NCBI RefSeq assembly: GCF_019048525.1
Contig: NZ_CP077369.1
Location: 2,852,001-2,916,000, forward strand
Direction: 5' to 3'
Source of the DNA: Acinetobacter lwoffii
Lineage (GTDB): Bacteria; Pseudomonadota; Gammaproteobacteria; Pseudomonadales; Moraxellaceae
Length of the DNA stretch: 64,000 nt
Of this stretch, positions 28,701 through 36,185 are shown one piece after another. A program made the translations under genes and the position numbers. The notes under the pieces were generated by a model. The model did no database searches. It had not been told where the DNA came from and saw only the letters and a list, made by a program, of their open reading frames with translations. Numbering within the stretch: the stretch's first letter is position 1; every line of letters starts with the position of its first letter.

Positions 28701-28813
28701 ATGCTTTTAAGCTTGAACTAGTATCACAAAACAATGGAAAGGCACTAACCGTCTTACGCTATTGCATGTTGGTTTTACTGATCCTATGTACGCCGTCGCA
28801 ACCTAGATCATAG
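25751..28813 (+). CDS. Recombinase-cassette protein D: very large tyrosine recombinase (about 1020 aa)
   Basis: Full catalytic signatures are visible: box I TGMRINEILGMR (about residue 543), a candidate Lys in FLKTDSAER, box II HSLRHS (about 655), and LLGHIDPTETFRSY (about 711-724) giving the second His and the nucleophile Tyr. This core is flanked by about 500 N-terminal and 290 C-terminal residues, far longer than ordinary integrases (300-450 aa). The C-terminus contains an HTH-like stretch YTPELLAQKYDFSIETLI. The start at 25751 (or 25757) follows GGA and overlaps gene C by 14 bp. Size and position resemble GmtZ-type integrases; I cannot confirm homology. Confidence 0.8.
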   Translation: MNMPKQTKYAHERRANNRDKKRIKERIQIQAIIDEFLSFEQLHQAQQSESITTVYDQVNQHLDQLKCSFSLKKAFYQQFRKRIIQSNRAYHTDLPLPTKHLVSIQRTPLLFNETWLEQTKYISQIKEKLLRYWYTADDFTIDESIGNILICAILYGGISNLSSLTALLEHLKQQGSIDQISRIQIPLIFLEPQSPHYGDLYDPKRPLKKSRNFVPDRLTLLWITRFKTQAIDIQHDCYTYINCIFNALALPFNPKQFKQFLQMASHSWMQLDRVDLSPALSLCLSEEIETCGLSPSVFKRYLTPQLSNFDLQQTEEPLPKTLNPAEKEEKSCTDHSLDSSIALHKQILKFFRNSDQTVTDLKNCLLNQHAHLPENAKRLGLWLYSLFHPTREDIEYIAELYQLDQSKYSRHIAQQQKIRHSSIYSYYTKLAETWLLHSTDYLEELNLNDHLETIYSRMLNGVGKSRSQKFDLLKRFHQFQQMLFNAESFPLSTEGLRIHSPKAEIISGKTFQHLLSQLSQYKNSSYTPHDLEMLSIVYTIAFRTGMRINEILGMRIKDVEGVKASSIWIRTYRAKHQQHFLKTDSAERNLNVQILLSEEEHLQFQKYCKARRIAYNPNQYLFTMWNSAERIRPYMVTTPFQKTLDSILPNHCYTFHSLRHSATNNLAIILTMDYEFVNVFTDYSPRHYNLIRCQLLSSQTPQNCWYLLAHLLGHIDPTETFRSYLHLAYIMAGYQLRKFDPCLDRTVIRKICPSLKSSKHQQIALSYYDEQIVQTIKIKPITMPDEYINTSKIKGDLVQAEDSNFFYGTSKSSYPFSLVIKILKALDQSYTPELLAQKYDFSIETLILWQQNILRLKQLKNRKNRPRFIIDADKSQRILPHIETTEEKIVLEYFFKQLNQHSYNDIHILNALAIFEMKANISHAGLIFNSAEVRLANRFLTGIYSLFPAKYWQTALPPKISQDKLIEKMHIKSIPYRMNSSLSNAFKLELVSQNNGKALTVLRYCMLVLLILCTPSQPRS

Positions 28814-29131
28814 CTGATCTGGCTGATAACCTGAAAACTCATAAAAGTCATGCAACAATTGAGCATAGACATCTGAAAAATTTATTAAGTTTTCCGGTTG
28901 TAAACCATAATGGTCAAAATAGCGATCATCAATGAAATAAGCTAATCCTATGTGCGTGTTGAGATAAGTTGATACGCCCAGTTGCCTACAAAAGTCAGGA
29001 TTATATTGCAACTGTAATTGCGTATTACAAATAATTTTTGAGGCTACAATTTTAGCTACATTGCGAATATTGAGATGGCGAATACTAGGATGCATCGATG
29101 TCAAAATTCGACTCGAAGAATAATTCATCAT
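28808..29131 (-). CDS. Uncharacterised 107-aa protein
   Basis: I do not recognise the family. The sequence is rich in Tyr, His and Asn, with no membrane segment. Its 3' end overlaps the end of the large recombinase gene by 6 bp, on the opposite strand. It is divergent from the XRE regulator with a palindrome between them, so the two may form a regulated cargo pair such as a toxin-antitoxin-like module. That is an inference from layout only. Confidence 0.5.
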   Translation of the reverse strand: MMNYSSSRILTSMHPSIRHLNIRNVAKIVASKIICNTQLQLQYNPDFCRQLGVSTYLNTHIGLAYFIDDRYFDHYGLQPENLINFSDVYAQLLHDFYEFSGYQPDQL

Positions 29132-29230
29132 GAGCGTTTGGCCTTCAATTGATTTAGATTTTTATCAAGTAATGATTTAGTTGCTTCTCGTTTTACAAGT
29201 AAGCATCTAAACTATGTCTATATTTATATA

Positions 29231-29256
29231 AAAACATGACTAAAACGTCAAGTTTT
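29231..29256. promoter_or_regulatory. Palindromic operator candidate for the XRE regulator
   Basis: AAAACATGAC-(TAAAAC)-GTCAAGTTTT has 10-bp arms with one mismatch. It lies 22 bp upstream of the XRE start, in the divergent promoter region, as expected for autoregulation by an HTH_XRE protein. Confidence 0.55.
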
Positions 29257-29278
29257 TATTGTCTATTTGGCGGTAATA

Positions 29279-29605
29279 ATGAAACTTGAATTAGACTCGA
29301 ATGAATTTAAGATTCGATTGAAAGAAGTTAGAAAGATACGAAAGCTGACACAGCAAGAACTTGCTGAAAAAACGGGAATACCAGTAACCTCTATTGCGCA
29401 TTTTGAGTCGGGCTCACGTAAACCTTCTTTAGAAAATTTTTATAAGCTCATTGTCGTACTTAATATATCAGCAGACTACATCCTAGGACGAAGTAAAGAT
29501 ATGAGTGCATTAGGTGTTGATCCCCTTGTGAGCACCCTGCAAAAATTACCTGAGGTTGAGCGAAGAATAATTGAGAAATTTATTGTTTCTTTAGATCATA
29601 ACTAG
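29279..29605 (+). CDS. XRE-family transcriptional regulator
   Basis: A 108-aa Cro/CI-type repressor. The HTH spans about residues 10-65 (RLKEVRKIRKLTQQELAEKT, then GIPVTSIAHFESGSRKPS), and the SADYILGRS ending is typical of SOS-independent phage-like repressors. A TTG at 29267 would add four residues; the ATG at 29279 follows GGCGGT and is preferred. It sits between the recombinase cassette and the second IS3-family element. Confidence 0.85.
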   Translation: MKLELDSNEFKIRLKEVRKIRKLTQQELAEKTGIPVTSIAHFESGSRKPSLENFYKLIVVLNISADYILGRSKDMSALGVDPLVSTLQKLPEVERRIIEKFIVSLDHN

Positions 29606-29696
29606 AGTAGAGATGGATCCGTAAATTTGAACAACTCCTATAAGTGATATTCTGCTCCTCAAATGATGTTATAAACATCAATATATGGAGTATTTT

Positions 29697-30002
29697 ATGG
29701 CACGTAGACCAAGAAGAAATCATTCAAATGATTTTAAAGCTAAGGTAGCACTTGCTGCGATTAAAGCAGAAAAAACACTTGCTGAATTGAGTGCTGAATT
29801 TGATGTTCATCAAAACCAAATTATTGACTGGAAAAATCAATTGATCTCAGCTTCCTCGCAAGCTTTCGATCAATCAAAAGCTCCATCAGAACCCCCCATT
29901 GATCTTAAAAAGTTACATGCAAAAATCGGTGAGCAGGCATTAGAAATTGATTTTTTAGAAGGTGTGTTGAAGAAACTGGGCCGCTTCAACCACAAAAGTT
30001 AA
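29697..30002 (+). CDS. IS3-family OrfA (second copy)
   Basis: A 101-aa OrfA with HTH (HSNDFKAKVALAAIKAEKTL) and tail EQALEIDFLEGVLKKLG, clearly related to the OrfA at 22967-23272 but diverged. The preferred start is the ATG at 29697, which follows TGGAGTA. Confidence 0.88.
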   Translation: MARRPRRNHSNDFKAKVALAAIKAEKTLAELSAEFDVHQNQIIDWKNQLISASSQAFDQSKAPSEPPIDLKKLHAKIGEQALEIDFLEGVLKKLGRFNHKS

Positions 30003-30737
30003 TCGACGACTCACTTCAGATTTCAGTATCTAAGCAAGCTAAGCTGCTGAAAGTCTCCCGTGGTTGTTATTATTATCGCCCAAAACCTGTTAGCTCATCA
30101 GATCTGAAGCTGATGCGATGTATTGATGAATTACATATGCAATATCCTTTTGCAGGCAGTCGTATGATGCGTGATTTGTTGAATCGTCAAGGGCATCATA
30201 TAGGACGACGTCATACACGTACTTTAATGAAGAAAATGGGTATTCAGGCGTTATATTGCAAACCAAATTTAAGCCAGGCTAATCAAGCTCACCGTAAATA
30301 TCCATATCTGCTCAAAGGGTTGGCTATTCTGCGCAGTAATCAAGTGTGGTCTACGGATATAACGTATATTCCTATGGCAAAAGGCTTTGTTTATTTATGT
30401 GCTGTGATTGATTGGCATAGCCGCAAGGTACTTGCGCATAGGGTATCGATTAGTATGGATGTGGATTTTTGTATTTCGGTTTTAAATGAAGCGATTGAAA
30501 AATATGGATCACCTGAAATATTGAATACAGACCAAGGCAGTCAGTTCACCAGTGATGCATTTATTGATGTATTGAAATCAAATGGCATTCAAATCAGTAT
30601 GGATGGTAAAGGTCGATGGGTAGATAATGTGATGGTTGAACGATTATGGCGGAGCGTTAAATATGAAGAGGTGTATCTCAAAGCTTATAGCAGTGTCACA
30701 GATGCGAAAAAGCAATTAAGTGCATATTTTGAGTTTT

Positions 30738-30745
30738 ATAATTTG
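30738..30745. repeat. 8-bp target-site duplication, left copy
   Basis: ATAATTTG is repeated exactly at 31534-31541, flanking the IS1-family element. Eight to nine bases is usual for IS1. Confidence 0.88.
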
Positions 30746-31533
30746 GGTGGTGTTTTAAAAAGTATGCTGACATTAAATGAAGCCATTATTGATGTAAAAG
30801 AAGGTTAAGTCGAAGGCTTTAAAATGGTTTTCAAGCTTTTTGGAGAAATTACAACTTCTTCTAAAACCACGCCTTATTCGATGCCTTATTTTGCAATTAT
30901 TACCTTCAATTCCTACAGTAAAAAACTTACCAATACTTTGCTTGCAGTTTTTAAAAGCAGTGATGAAACTGTCCCAATGATCACTTGCAATTCGGGTGTA
31001 GTGAATACCTAATTGTTTAAGCTTTGTCTTCAACCTTTGGACTGTAGCTGAATCTCTCTTACCCCAAACATAAGCAACAATCTCACCTGTTTCTCGATGG
31101 TAGGCGTAAATAAGCCATTGTTTATTATTTTTATTTCCAACAAAAGTCCAGAATTCATCTACTTCGAGAGATTCATAATGACTTTGTTTAGGCTGAATTT
31201 GATAGGCCGATTCAGTTAAAGTCCGTAAGACTTTACCGATACTAATGCGCTCAACTTCAGCGATATCTCGTATACCGCTGCCTCTGACCATTAACTGTAA
31301 TATTTTACGAGTAATGCCAGAATTACATCCTAGATAGCTCAGAGCATGGTCACCAATAAACTGACGTTTGCAGTCTTTGCATTGGTAGTTTTGTTTCCCA
31401 TCTACTTTGATGCCATTTTTCTTTATACTGTCACTGAGGCAGGTTGGACATTTGATTTCTAGAGTTATTTGCATTTCTCTATTTTATCAAAATTCAACCT
31501 GCTTTTTTTTAGCATACTTTTTGATACACCACC
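30746..31533 (-). mobile_element. IS1-family insertion sequence
   Basis: A 788-bp element with inverted ends GGTGGTGTTTTAAAAAGTAT (left) and ATACTTTTTGATACACCACC (right), an 8-bp target duplication and a single full-length transposase frame. Confidence 0.92.
30773..31474 (-). CDS. IS1-family transposase, single-ORF type
   Basis: A 233-aa protein with an N-terminal zinc-ribbon (CPTCLSDSIKKNGI, CKDCKRQF), a helix-turn-helix (GSGIRDIAEVERISIGKVLR) and the IS1 DDE core (SLEVDEFWTFVG, YTRIASDHWDSF and a late EGNNCKIRHR). In this subgroup one frame replaces the insA/insB frameshift pair. It appears intact and potentially active. Confidence 0.9.
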   Translation of the reverse strand: MQITLEIKCPTCLSDSIKKNGIKVDGKQNYQCKDCKRQFIGDHALSYLGCNSGITRKILQLMVRGSGIRDIAEVERISIGKVLRTLTESAYQIQPKQSHYESLEVDEFWTFVGNKNNKQWLIYAYHRETGEIVAYVWGKRDSATVQRLKTKLKQLGIHYTRIASDHWDSFITAFKNCKQSIGKFFTVGIEGNNCKIRHRIRRGFRRSCNFSKKLENHFKAFDLTFFYINNGFI

Positions 31534-31541
31534 ATAATTTG
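31534..31541. repeat. 8-bp target-site duplication, right copy
   Basis: ATAATTTG, matching 30738-30745. Confidence 0.88.
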
Positions 31542-31724
31542 AAACGACCTCATTCGAGTCTAGACAAAATGACACCAAATGAGTTTTACTATGATCAGCT
31601 ACCCCAACAAAACAAGGTGGCTTAACTAGAGCGGAATATCACTTATAAATACGCTTTTAGTTGTTCAAACAAGTGGGACCACCTCTGAGTCGACCCTGCA
31701 TATAGAATCTGAAGACTAGAAAAT

Positions 31725-31752
31725 TAAAAAACCACTTAAAGTGGTTTTTTTT
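31725..31752 (-). terminator. Bidirectional terminator after the AlpA-like gene
   Basis: AAAAAACCACTTAAAGTGGTTTTTTTT, a symmetrical stem with A and T runs on both sides. It ends the minus-strand AlpA-like transcript. Confidence 0.75.
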
Positions 31753-31842
31753 GCATAGCCCCGAAATGGATATAAACACATTGTGTGTTTGCTATGTGGA
31801 ATTGATCATCTAGTATTGCCTAGATGGTTGTTTAAATAGTGA

Positions 31843-32208
31843 TTATTCACTCCTACATTTAGCTTTGTAAGTTTTATACCACTCTTCAATTTCAGCTGTA
31901 TCAAAATATACTGCTGCTTGACGAGTACTACATTCTTTCAATGGTCTTGGAAATGAAAGATCATTTTCGATGATTTTACGTAAGCAATCTCGTGTTACAT
32001 TAAGCAACTCACAAACTTGGTTGTATTTTAAGCGAAATGGCTTCATATTGTGACAAACCACTGGTATATCTAAATCATCAAAATTTTTAACAGTACGTAC
32101 AATACTACGACGAGTATGTGATGTATGTGCTCTAAAATGATCCAATTGAGGATCCTCGTTTAATAATAGAGAAACCATGCTATCAAAAAAAAATAATTCA
32201 AATCCCAT
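31843..32208 (-). CDS. AlpA-like DNA-binding protein (excisionase/regulator)
   Basis: The C-terminal half (about residues 55-118) fits the AlpA/MerR-like winged helix: RLKYNQVCELLNVTRDCLRK, FPRPLKE and YFDTAEIEEWYK. AlpA-type proteins accompany P4-like integrases and control integrase expression or excision. The N-terminal 50 residues are unlike AlpA, so a shorter start may be correct. It lies 38 bp downstream of the integrase gene in the same direction. Confidence 0.72.
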   Translation of the reverse strand: MGFELFFFDSMVSLLLNEDPQLDHFRAHTSHTRRSIVRTVKNFDDLDIPVVCHNMKPFRLKYNQVCELLNVTRDCLRKIIENDLSFPRPLKECSTRQAAVYFDTAEIEEWYKTYKAKCRSE

Positions 32209-32246
32209 CCGTCCTAAAACACAAAAAAAGTGATCACGTTTTTGTG

Positions 32247-33494
32247 TTAATGCTTAAGTAAAGACTCGATATAATTACTCCACCACTCCATTATTTCGTA
32301 GCGTTCTTCTAGATGTGCTTCTTTATCATATGCCCCTTTAACGCCACCTTTTAAGTGAGACAGCGCAGACTCGATCACCTGAGATTTAGAACTAAAATTT
32401 TTATTCAAATTTGTTGATGCAATATGCCTAAATCCATGGGGATTTTGCTTACCTCGATACCCCAGCCTGTTTAATGCCGCATTAAATGTCAGATTAGAAA
32501 TCGGTTTATTAATATTGTCACGGCTTGGAAATAAGTATTCACTTTCTGGAGAAATCTCTTTTAACTCTATTAGAAGGTTCATAACATGTTGAGATAGCGG
32601 TATACCATGCTCAATGCCTCTTTTCATCATACTCGGCGGTCGGATCCATACAGCTTCAGCAAAATCAAATTGTTCCCATCGTGCCTGTCTCAGCTCCCCT
32701 GGTCGAGGGAACATGTGAATTAAAAGCTCTAAGCCGATCGCCACGGGTCGAGAAGAGGAATTTCTGATTAAAGAAATCATTTCAGGTAACTCATGAATTT
32801 TTACATGCTTCATGCTCTCTGTTTCCCCTTTAGCTAAATGATCTCTTATACCTTCTAAAGGGTTATATAAGAGATCTTTCTTAAATTTAGCTAAACTATA
32901 GGCTCCATAGCAGTATGAGATCAATTTTTCAATACGGTTAAAAATACCTTCGTTAATTTGTTTTTCTGTATAATGATTTAACCACTCTCTAGAAGTAATT
33001 GTAGCGTACTCCCGATCCCCAAAAACTGATAAAAGATGTTTCTCAATGGACTGTTTTTCTTTTCGATAGGTTTCAGCTTTCCACGTTAATTTCTTACGTT
33101 CTAACCACTCATTCATTAAAGTAGAAAATAAGGCATCTTTATCTTGTAACTTTATTTTTTTAATCTCAGCCTGTGTTTTTATTTCAAGCGTGCCATTTAA
33201 CATACCTTCTGCTTTTTCTCGTGCCTGTACATAATTTACTGTTGGATAAGCACCCAAACCAATCCATGCCCATTTACCTTGATCATTCTTATAGCGATAC
33301 TGCCAAGACTTTTTACCGTTTGGCTGAACTCGACAATACAATCCAGCAATGTCTGTGGGTTGACGATATTCTTTAGCTTTCGGCTTGAGTGCTTTGTAAA
33401 TATCTTCAACGCTTTTTTTACGCCTTATATTTACATTCTGAGGTGTATTTTTTGAATGAGCGTTTACATCACTTTTTACATCATTTGTTTTCAT
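32247..33494 (-). CDS. P4-type tyrosine integrase
   Basis: A 415-aa integrase with the N-terminal arm-binding DUF4102-like region (YRQPTDIAGLYCRVQPNGKK, then WQYRYK), a central SAM-like domain, and catalytic boxes PRPGELRQARWEQF (Arg), HGFRHIAS (His-x-x-Arg), LSHLKGG (His) and the late Tyr in GAYDKE. It reads away from the 3' end of the adjacent tRNA-Ile gene, the usual layout of islands integrated in tRNA genes. It is separate from the multi-recombinase cassette. Confidence 0.92.
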   Translation of the reverse strand: MKTNDVKSDVNAHSKNTPQNVNIRRKKSVEDIYKALKPKAKEYRQPTDIAGLYCRVQPNGKKSWQYRYKNDQGKWAWIGLGAYPTVNYVQAREKAEGMLNGTLEIKTQAEIKKIKLQDKDALFSTLMNEWLERKKLTWKAETYRKEKQSIEKHLLSVFGDREYATITSREWLNHYTEKQINEGIFNRIEKLISYCYGAYSLAKFKKDLLYNPLEGIRDHLAKGETESMKHVKIHELPEMISLIRNSSSRPVAIGLELLIHMFPRPGELRQARWEQFDFAEAVWIRPPSMMKRGIEHGIPLSQHVMNLLIELKEISPESEYLFPSRDNINKPISNLTFNAALNRLGYRGKQNPHGFRHIASTNLNKNFSSKSQVIESALSHLKGGVKGAYDKEAHLEERYEIMEWWSNYIESLLKH

Positions 33495-33623
33495 AACTTA
33501 TGGAATCTCCAGAGATTTTTTCCTTGGTGTATCCCTGAGTTATATTTTATTTAAAGGATACAAACAAGGATACACAGGACGTGTTCCCATATGAAGTTAT
33601 ATACATTTAAGTAAAGCATTAAA

Positions 33624-33654
33624 AAACCCTTAACTCTATTAGAATTAAGGGTTT
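33624..33654 (-). terminator. Terminator downstream of tRNA-Ile
   Basis: AAACCCTTAA-(11)-TTAAGGGTTT, followed on the minus strand by TTTTTT. It lies between the tRNA 3' end and the integrase gene. Confidence 0.7.
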
Positions 33655-33687
33655 AGATCTTATATAAAGCTATATAAGTATAAAATT

Positions 33688-33764
<77 letters not shown>

Positions 33765-34116
33765 TATATGCTGAAAACTTTATTTATCAATAAGTTCAGG
33801 CGTCATGAATACTAGCTAAGATTTTTTGGAAAGACAAGTGCTTTTATAACTGCTTGAACATTTAGGCAGCAATCATGGGCGACTTGTCTTAGTCAAAATT
33901 CAGTTACTTAAGACTTCAGTATAGGAGGCATATAGAAAAATGAGATACATGCTGCATCATTTAAGATAAATGAGCCTTTATCTTGAATTTAATCCGGTCT
34001 ACTAAGCGTAAAACTGATAGATTTAAGGTCTTAGTATATCTATAAGGTATCAAAATTCTTTATTGCTCAGGCAGCAATGTTAAAGGAATAGCCTAGAACT
34101 AAAGAAGATAGAATGA
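33765..34116. other. Gene-free stretch with several hairpins
   Basis: No convincing gene is seen. AAGACAAGT (33831-33839) pairs perfectly with ACTTGTCTT (33882-33890). AAGATAAA-(6)-TTTATCTT (33963-33984) is a second hairpin. AGGCAGCAAT occurs at about 33864 and again near 34069. The tRNA promoter must lie just above 33765. A small RNA is possible but unproven. Confidence 0.3.
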
Positions 34117-34236
34117 CTAGAATTCAGACTTCATTTCTTCGTCTTTATGTAAATCCTGCTTAATTTCGATCAAAGACCATACAATTATAAGCGCAAAAAT
34201 CAATAGGGAGACTACGAAGGCTGTCATGTACGTCAT
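34117..34236 (-). CDS. Possible 39-aa membrane peptide
   Basis: From the ATG at 34236 the frame encodes MTYMTAFVVSLLIFALIIVW followed by a charged tail (SLIEIKQDLHKDEE). This is a single transmembrane helix with a hydrophilic C-terminus, a layout common in real small proteins. The frame is open further upstream to 34305. The ribosome site is weak, so the call is tentative. Confidence 0.35.
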   Translation of the reverse strand: MTYMTAFVVSLLIFALIIVWSLIEIKQDLHKDEEMKSEF

Positions 34237-34502
34237 ACTTTTCAATCTCAGAGTAGAAAGAATAAGAAAATAGAAAAGACCTGTATCAGTCTTCTTCTTC
34301 GACAAAAGTCTAATAACTAAAGTGTGCTCTGGATAGTCATTTTTTCATCATTTTAAGACTTTTTTTGTATCTACTGATATTTTTAAGATATTAATATTAT
34401 TTTATTTATATATATTAACTCTTAATTTTGCAGCTTAAAAAGATGAATAAATCATAGATTTTTACATTATTCGCTGATTTTATTGGAAAGCCTATTGACT
34501 GT

Positions 34503-35117
34503 ATGGGCGAACAAGATGAAATTATGCAGTTCTCTACATACAGCTTTTACTTCTCCGTACTTATGCTAAACAAATTCCTTGGCGAATCTGCATTTAAACT
34601 TGCAGGTTGGCAATATCATGTCGAACCAGATGTGCTTGAAGACAAACAGGTCATTATTGGATTCGAACATACCTCAATGATGGATGCGGTACTGTCAATT
34701 GCCCTGTTCCAGATCTATGATCTCAAGGTACATACCTTAATCAAAAAAGAATTATTTAAAGGACCTTTCAAACCGCTATTAAACGCTGTGGGTGGTATTC
34801 CGGTTGACCGCAAGGCCAGTAAAGATATCGTGACCCAGATGGTGGAACATTTTCAGAACAATGAAAAGTTCAATCTGGTCATTGCTCCCGAAGCGACACG
34901 AGCCAAACAGGGTGAAGCACGCAAACCGATCCGTACCGGTTTCTGGCATATTGCCAAGGCTGCCAATGTACCGATCGTGTTGTTATATGCCAATTCCAAA
35001 ACCAAGCAAGGTGGCATTCTGGGCAAGATTTATCCGACAGATCTTGCACATGACCTGGCTTTGATCAAGCAACTGTATAAAGACAAGGTTGGTCTGGATA
35101 TCGTTATTCCAGAATAA
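34503..35117 (+). CDS. 1-acyl-sn-glycerol-3-phosphate acyltransferase (PlsC family)
   Basis: A 204-aa PlsC-like acyltransferase. The catalytic HX4D motif is in GFEHTSMMDAV, block II is KELFKGPF, block III is GGIPVDRKAS and block IV is IAPEATRAK. It acylates lysophosphatidic acid or a related lysophospholipid at the membrane. It is shorter than E. coli PlsC (245 aa) and starts at ATG 34503 or 34524. It stands alone, between the tRNA region and yebC. Confidence 0.82.
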   Translation: MGEQDEIMQFSTYSFYFSVLMLNKFLGESAFKLAGWQYHVEPDVLEDKQVIIGFEHTSMMDAVLSIALFQIYDLKVHTLIKKELFKGPFKPLLNAVGGIPVDRKASKDIVTQMVEHFQNNEKFNLVIAPEATRAKQGEARKPIRTGFWHIAKAANVPIVLLYANSKTKQGGILGKIYPTDLAHDLALIKQLYKDKVGLDIVIPE

Positions 35118-35136
35118 GCTTTTTAAAAAGAAAAGC

Positions 35137-35168
35137 ACGGACATGAACAGCAATCCTGCTGTTCATGT
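35137..35168 (+). terminator. Long hairpin after the acyltransferase gene
   Basis: GGACATGAACAGCA-(4)-TGCTGTTCATGTCC, with 14-bp perfect arms. No T run follows directly, so it may be a 3'-end stabilising or Rho-linked structure rather than an intrinsic terminator. Confidence 0.5.
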
Positions 35169-35366
35169 CCTGTTCATTCGTCTCTATAAATGTATAAAAA
35201 TAAAATTAGAAACGCTCCATCCTATTTCTACTCTTTCTTAATTTAGCGCTTTTTTTGCTTTTATCCTGAAATCTCAAATCCAGGCACTTTTTTTTAAAAA
35301 AACGCTTATGGTAGAATTTCGGCATTCTGATAGGCATACAGCCAATCTACAAGGAGCATAGTTCGC

Positions 35367-36116
35367 ATGGCGGGTCATTCCAAGTGGGCCAATATTAAGC
35401 ATCGCAAAGCAAAACAAGATGCGAGTCGTGGTAAAGTTTTTACCAAATACATTCGTGAATTAACCACTGCTGCAAAGCTTGGTGGTCCAGATACTGCAAG
35501 CAACCCTCGTCTACGTGCTGTGGTTGAAAAAGCACTATCAGTGAATATGACACGTGATGTGATCAACCGTGCCATTCAACGTGGTGCTGGTGGCGAAGAT
35601 AACGACGACCTGAAAGAAGTGACCTACGAAGGTTATGGTGTAGGTGGTGTTGCAGTTATTGTTGAAACCATGACTGATAACTTGAACCGTACTGTGCCTG
35701 ACGTACGTCATTGCTTCTCTAAAACTGATGGTAACTTAGGCACCAACGGTTCGGTAGCATTCTTGTTCACGAAACGTGGTGAGATTACTTTTGAAGATGT
35801 GTCTTTAGAAGATCAAATCATGGAAGTGGCATTAGAAGCAGGTGCTGAAGACATCGAAGTCACTGAAGATGATATCCTGGTCATTACCACACCTGAAGCT
35901 TTCGGTGATGTTCAAGATGCTTTAACTGCTGCAGGTTTAAAATCTGACAATGCTGAAGTGGTGATGAGCCCTTCAACCAAAGCAGAAATCACAGACATCG
36001 ATCAAGCAAAAAAAATCATGAAAATGATTGATATGCTTGAAGATCTGGATGATGTACAAAACGTATATACCAACGTTGAATTCTCAGATGCTGTTTTAGC
36101 AGAACTTGATGCTTAA
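35367..36116 (+). CDS. yebC: YebC/PmpR-family protein (TACO1-like)
   Basis: A 249-aa protein starting [19 protein letters not shown], the unmistakable YebC N-terminus, with [11 protein letters not shown] and [14 protein letters not shown] following. The family has been described as DNA-binding regulators and more recently as factors that relieve ribosome stalling, related to mitochondrial TACO1. The start has AAGGAG 10 nt upstream. It is monocistronic, with a strong terminator. Confidence 0.96.
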   Translation: MAGHSKWANIKHRKAKQDASRGKVFTKYIRELTTAAKLGGPDTASNPRLRAVVEKALSVNMTRDVINRAIQRGAGGEDNDDLKEVTYEGYGVGGVAVIVETMTDNLNRTVPDVRHCFSKTDGNLGTNGSVAFLFTKRGEITFEDVSLEDQIMEVALEAGAEDIEVTEDDILVITTPEAFGDVQDALTAAGLKSDNAEVVMSPSTKAEITDIDQAKKIMKMIDMLEDLDDVQNVYTNVEFSDAVLAELDA

Positions 36117-36129
36117 ATATGACTGATTC

Positions 36130-36157
36130 AAAAAACGCACCTTAGGGTGCGTTTTTT
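36130..36157 (+). terminator. Terminator after yebC
   Basis: AAAAAACGCACC-TTA-GGGTGCGTTTTTT. Symmetrical, so it can also serve the convergent Lrp/AsnC gene. Confidence 0.9.
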
Positions 36158-36185
36158 TATGGCTGTCGACCACCCTCGCCTTTGC

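Larger units (their letters stand above)
29999..31625 (+). pseudogene. IS3-family OrfB split by an IS1-family element
   Basis: The OrfB frame runs from about 29999 to 30745 (VWSTDITYIP, LNTDQGSQFTS, MVERLWRSVKYEEVY) and resumes at 31542-31625 (KRPHSSLDKMTPNEFYYDQL). Removing the IS1-family insert and one 8-bp repeat restores FEFYNLKRPHSSL. No ATG sits at the frame start, so expression probably needed a -1 frameshift from orfA near 29995. It is inactive in its present state. Confidence 0.87.
29627..31668 (+). mobile_element. Second IS3-family element, interrupted by an IS1-family element
   Basis: The ends TTGAACAAC (left) and GTTGTTCAA (right) are inverted, with inner TATAAGTGATATTC / GAATATCACTTATA inverted sequences as in the copy at 22897-24148. 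The flanking trinucleotides do not match, so no target duplication is visible. Without the nested IS1 and its 8-bp duplication it is about 1246 bp. Confidence 0.82.

Noticed and set aside
35137..35168. Hairpin as an operator of yebC
   Set aside because: It is about 200 bp upstream of yebC and immediately follows the acyltransferase gene, so a 3'-end structure is more likely.
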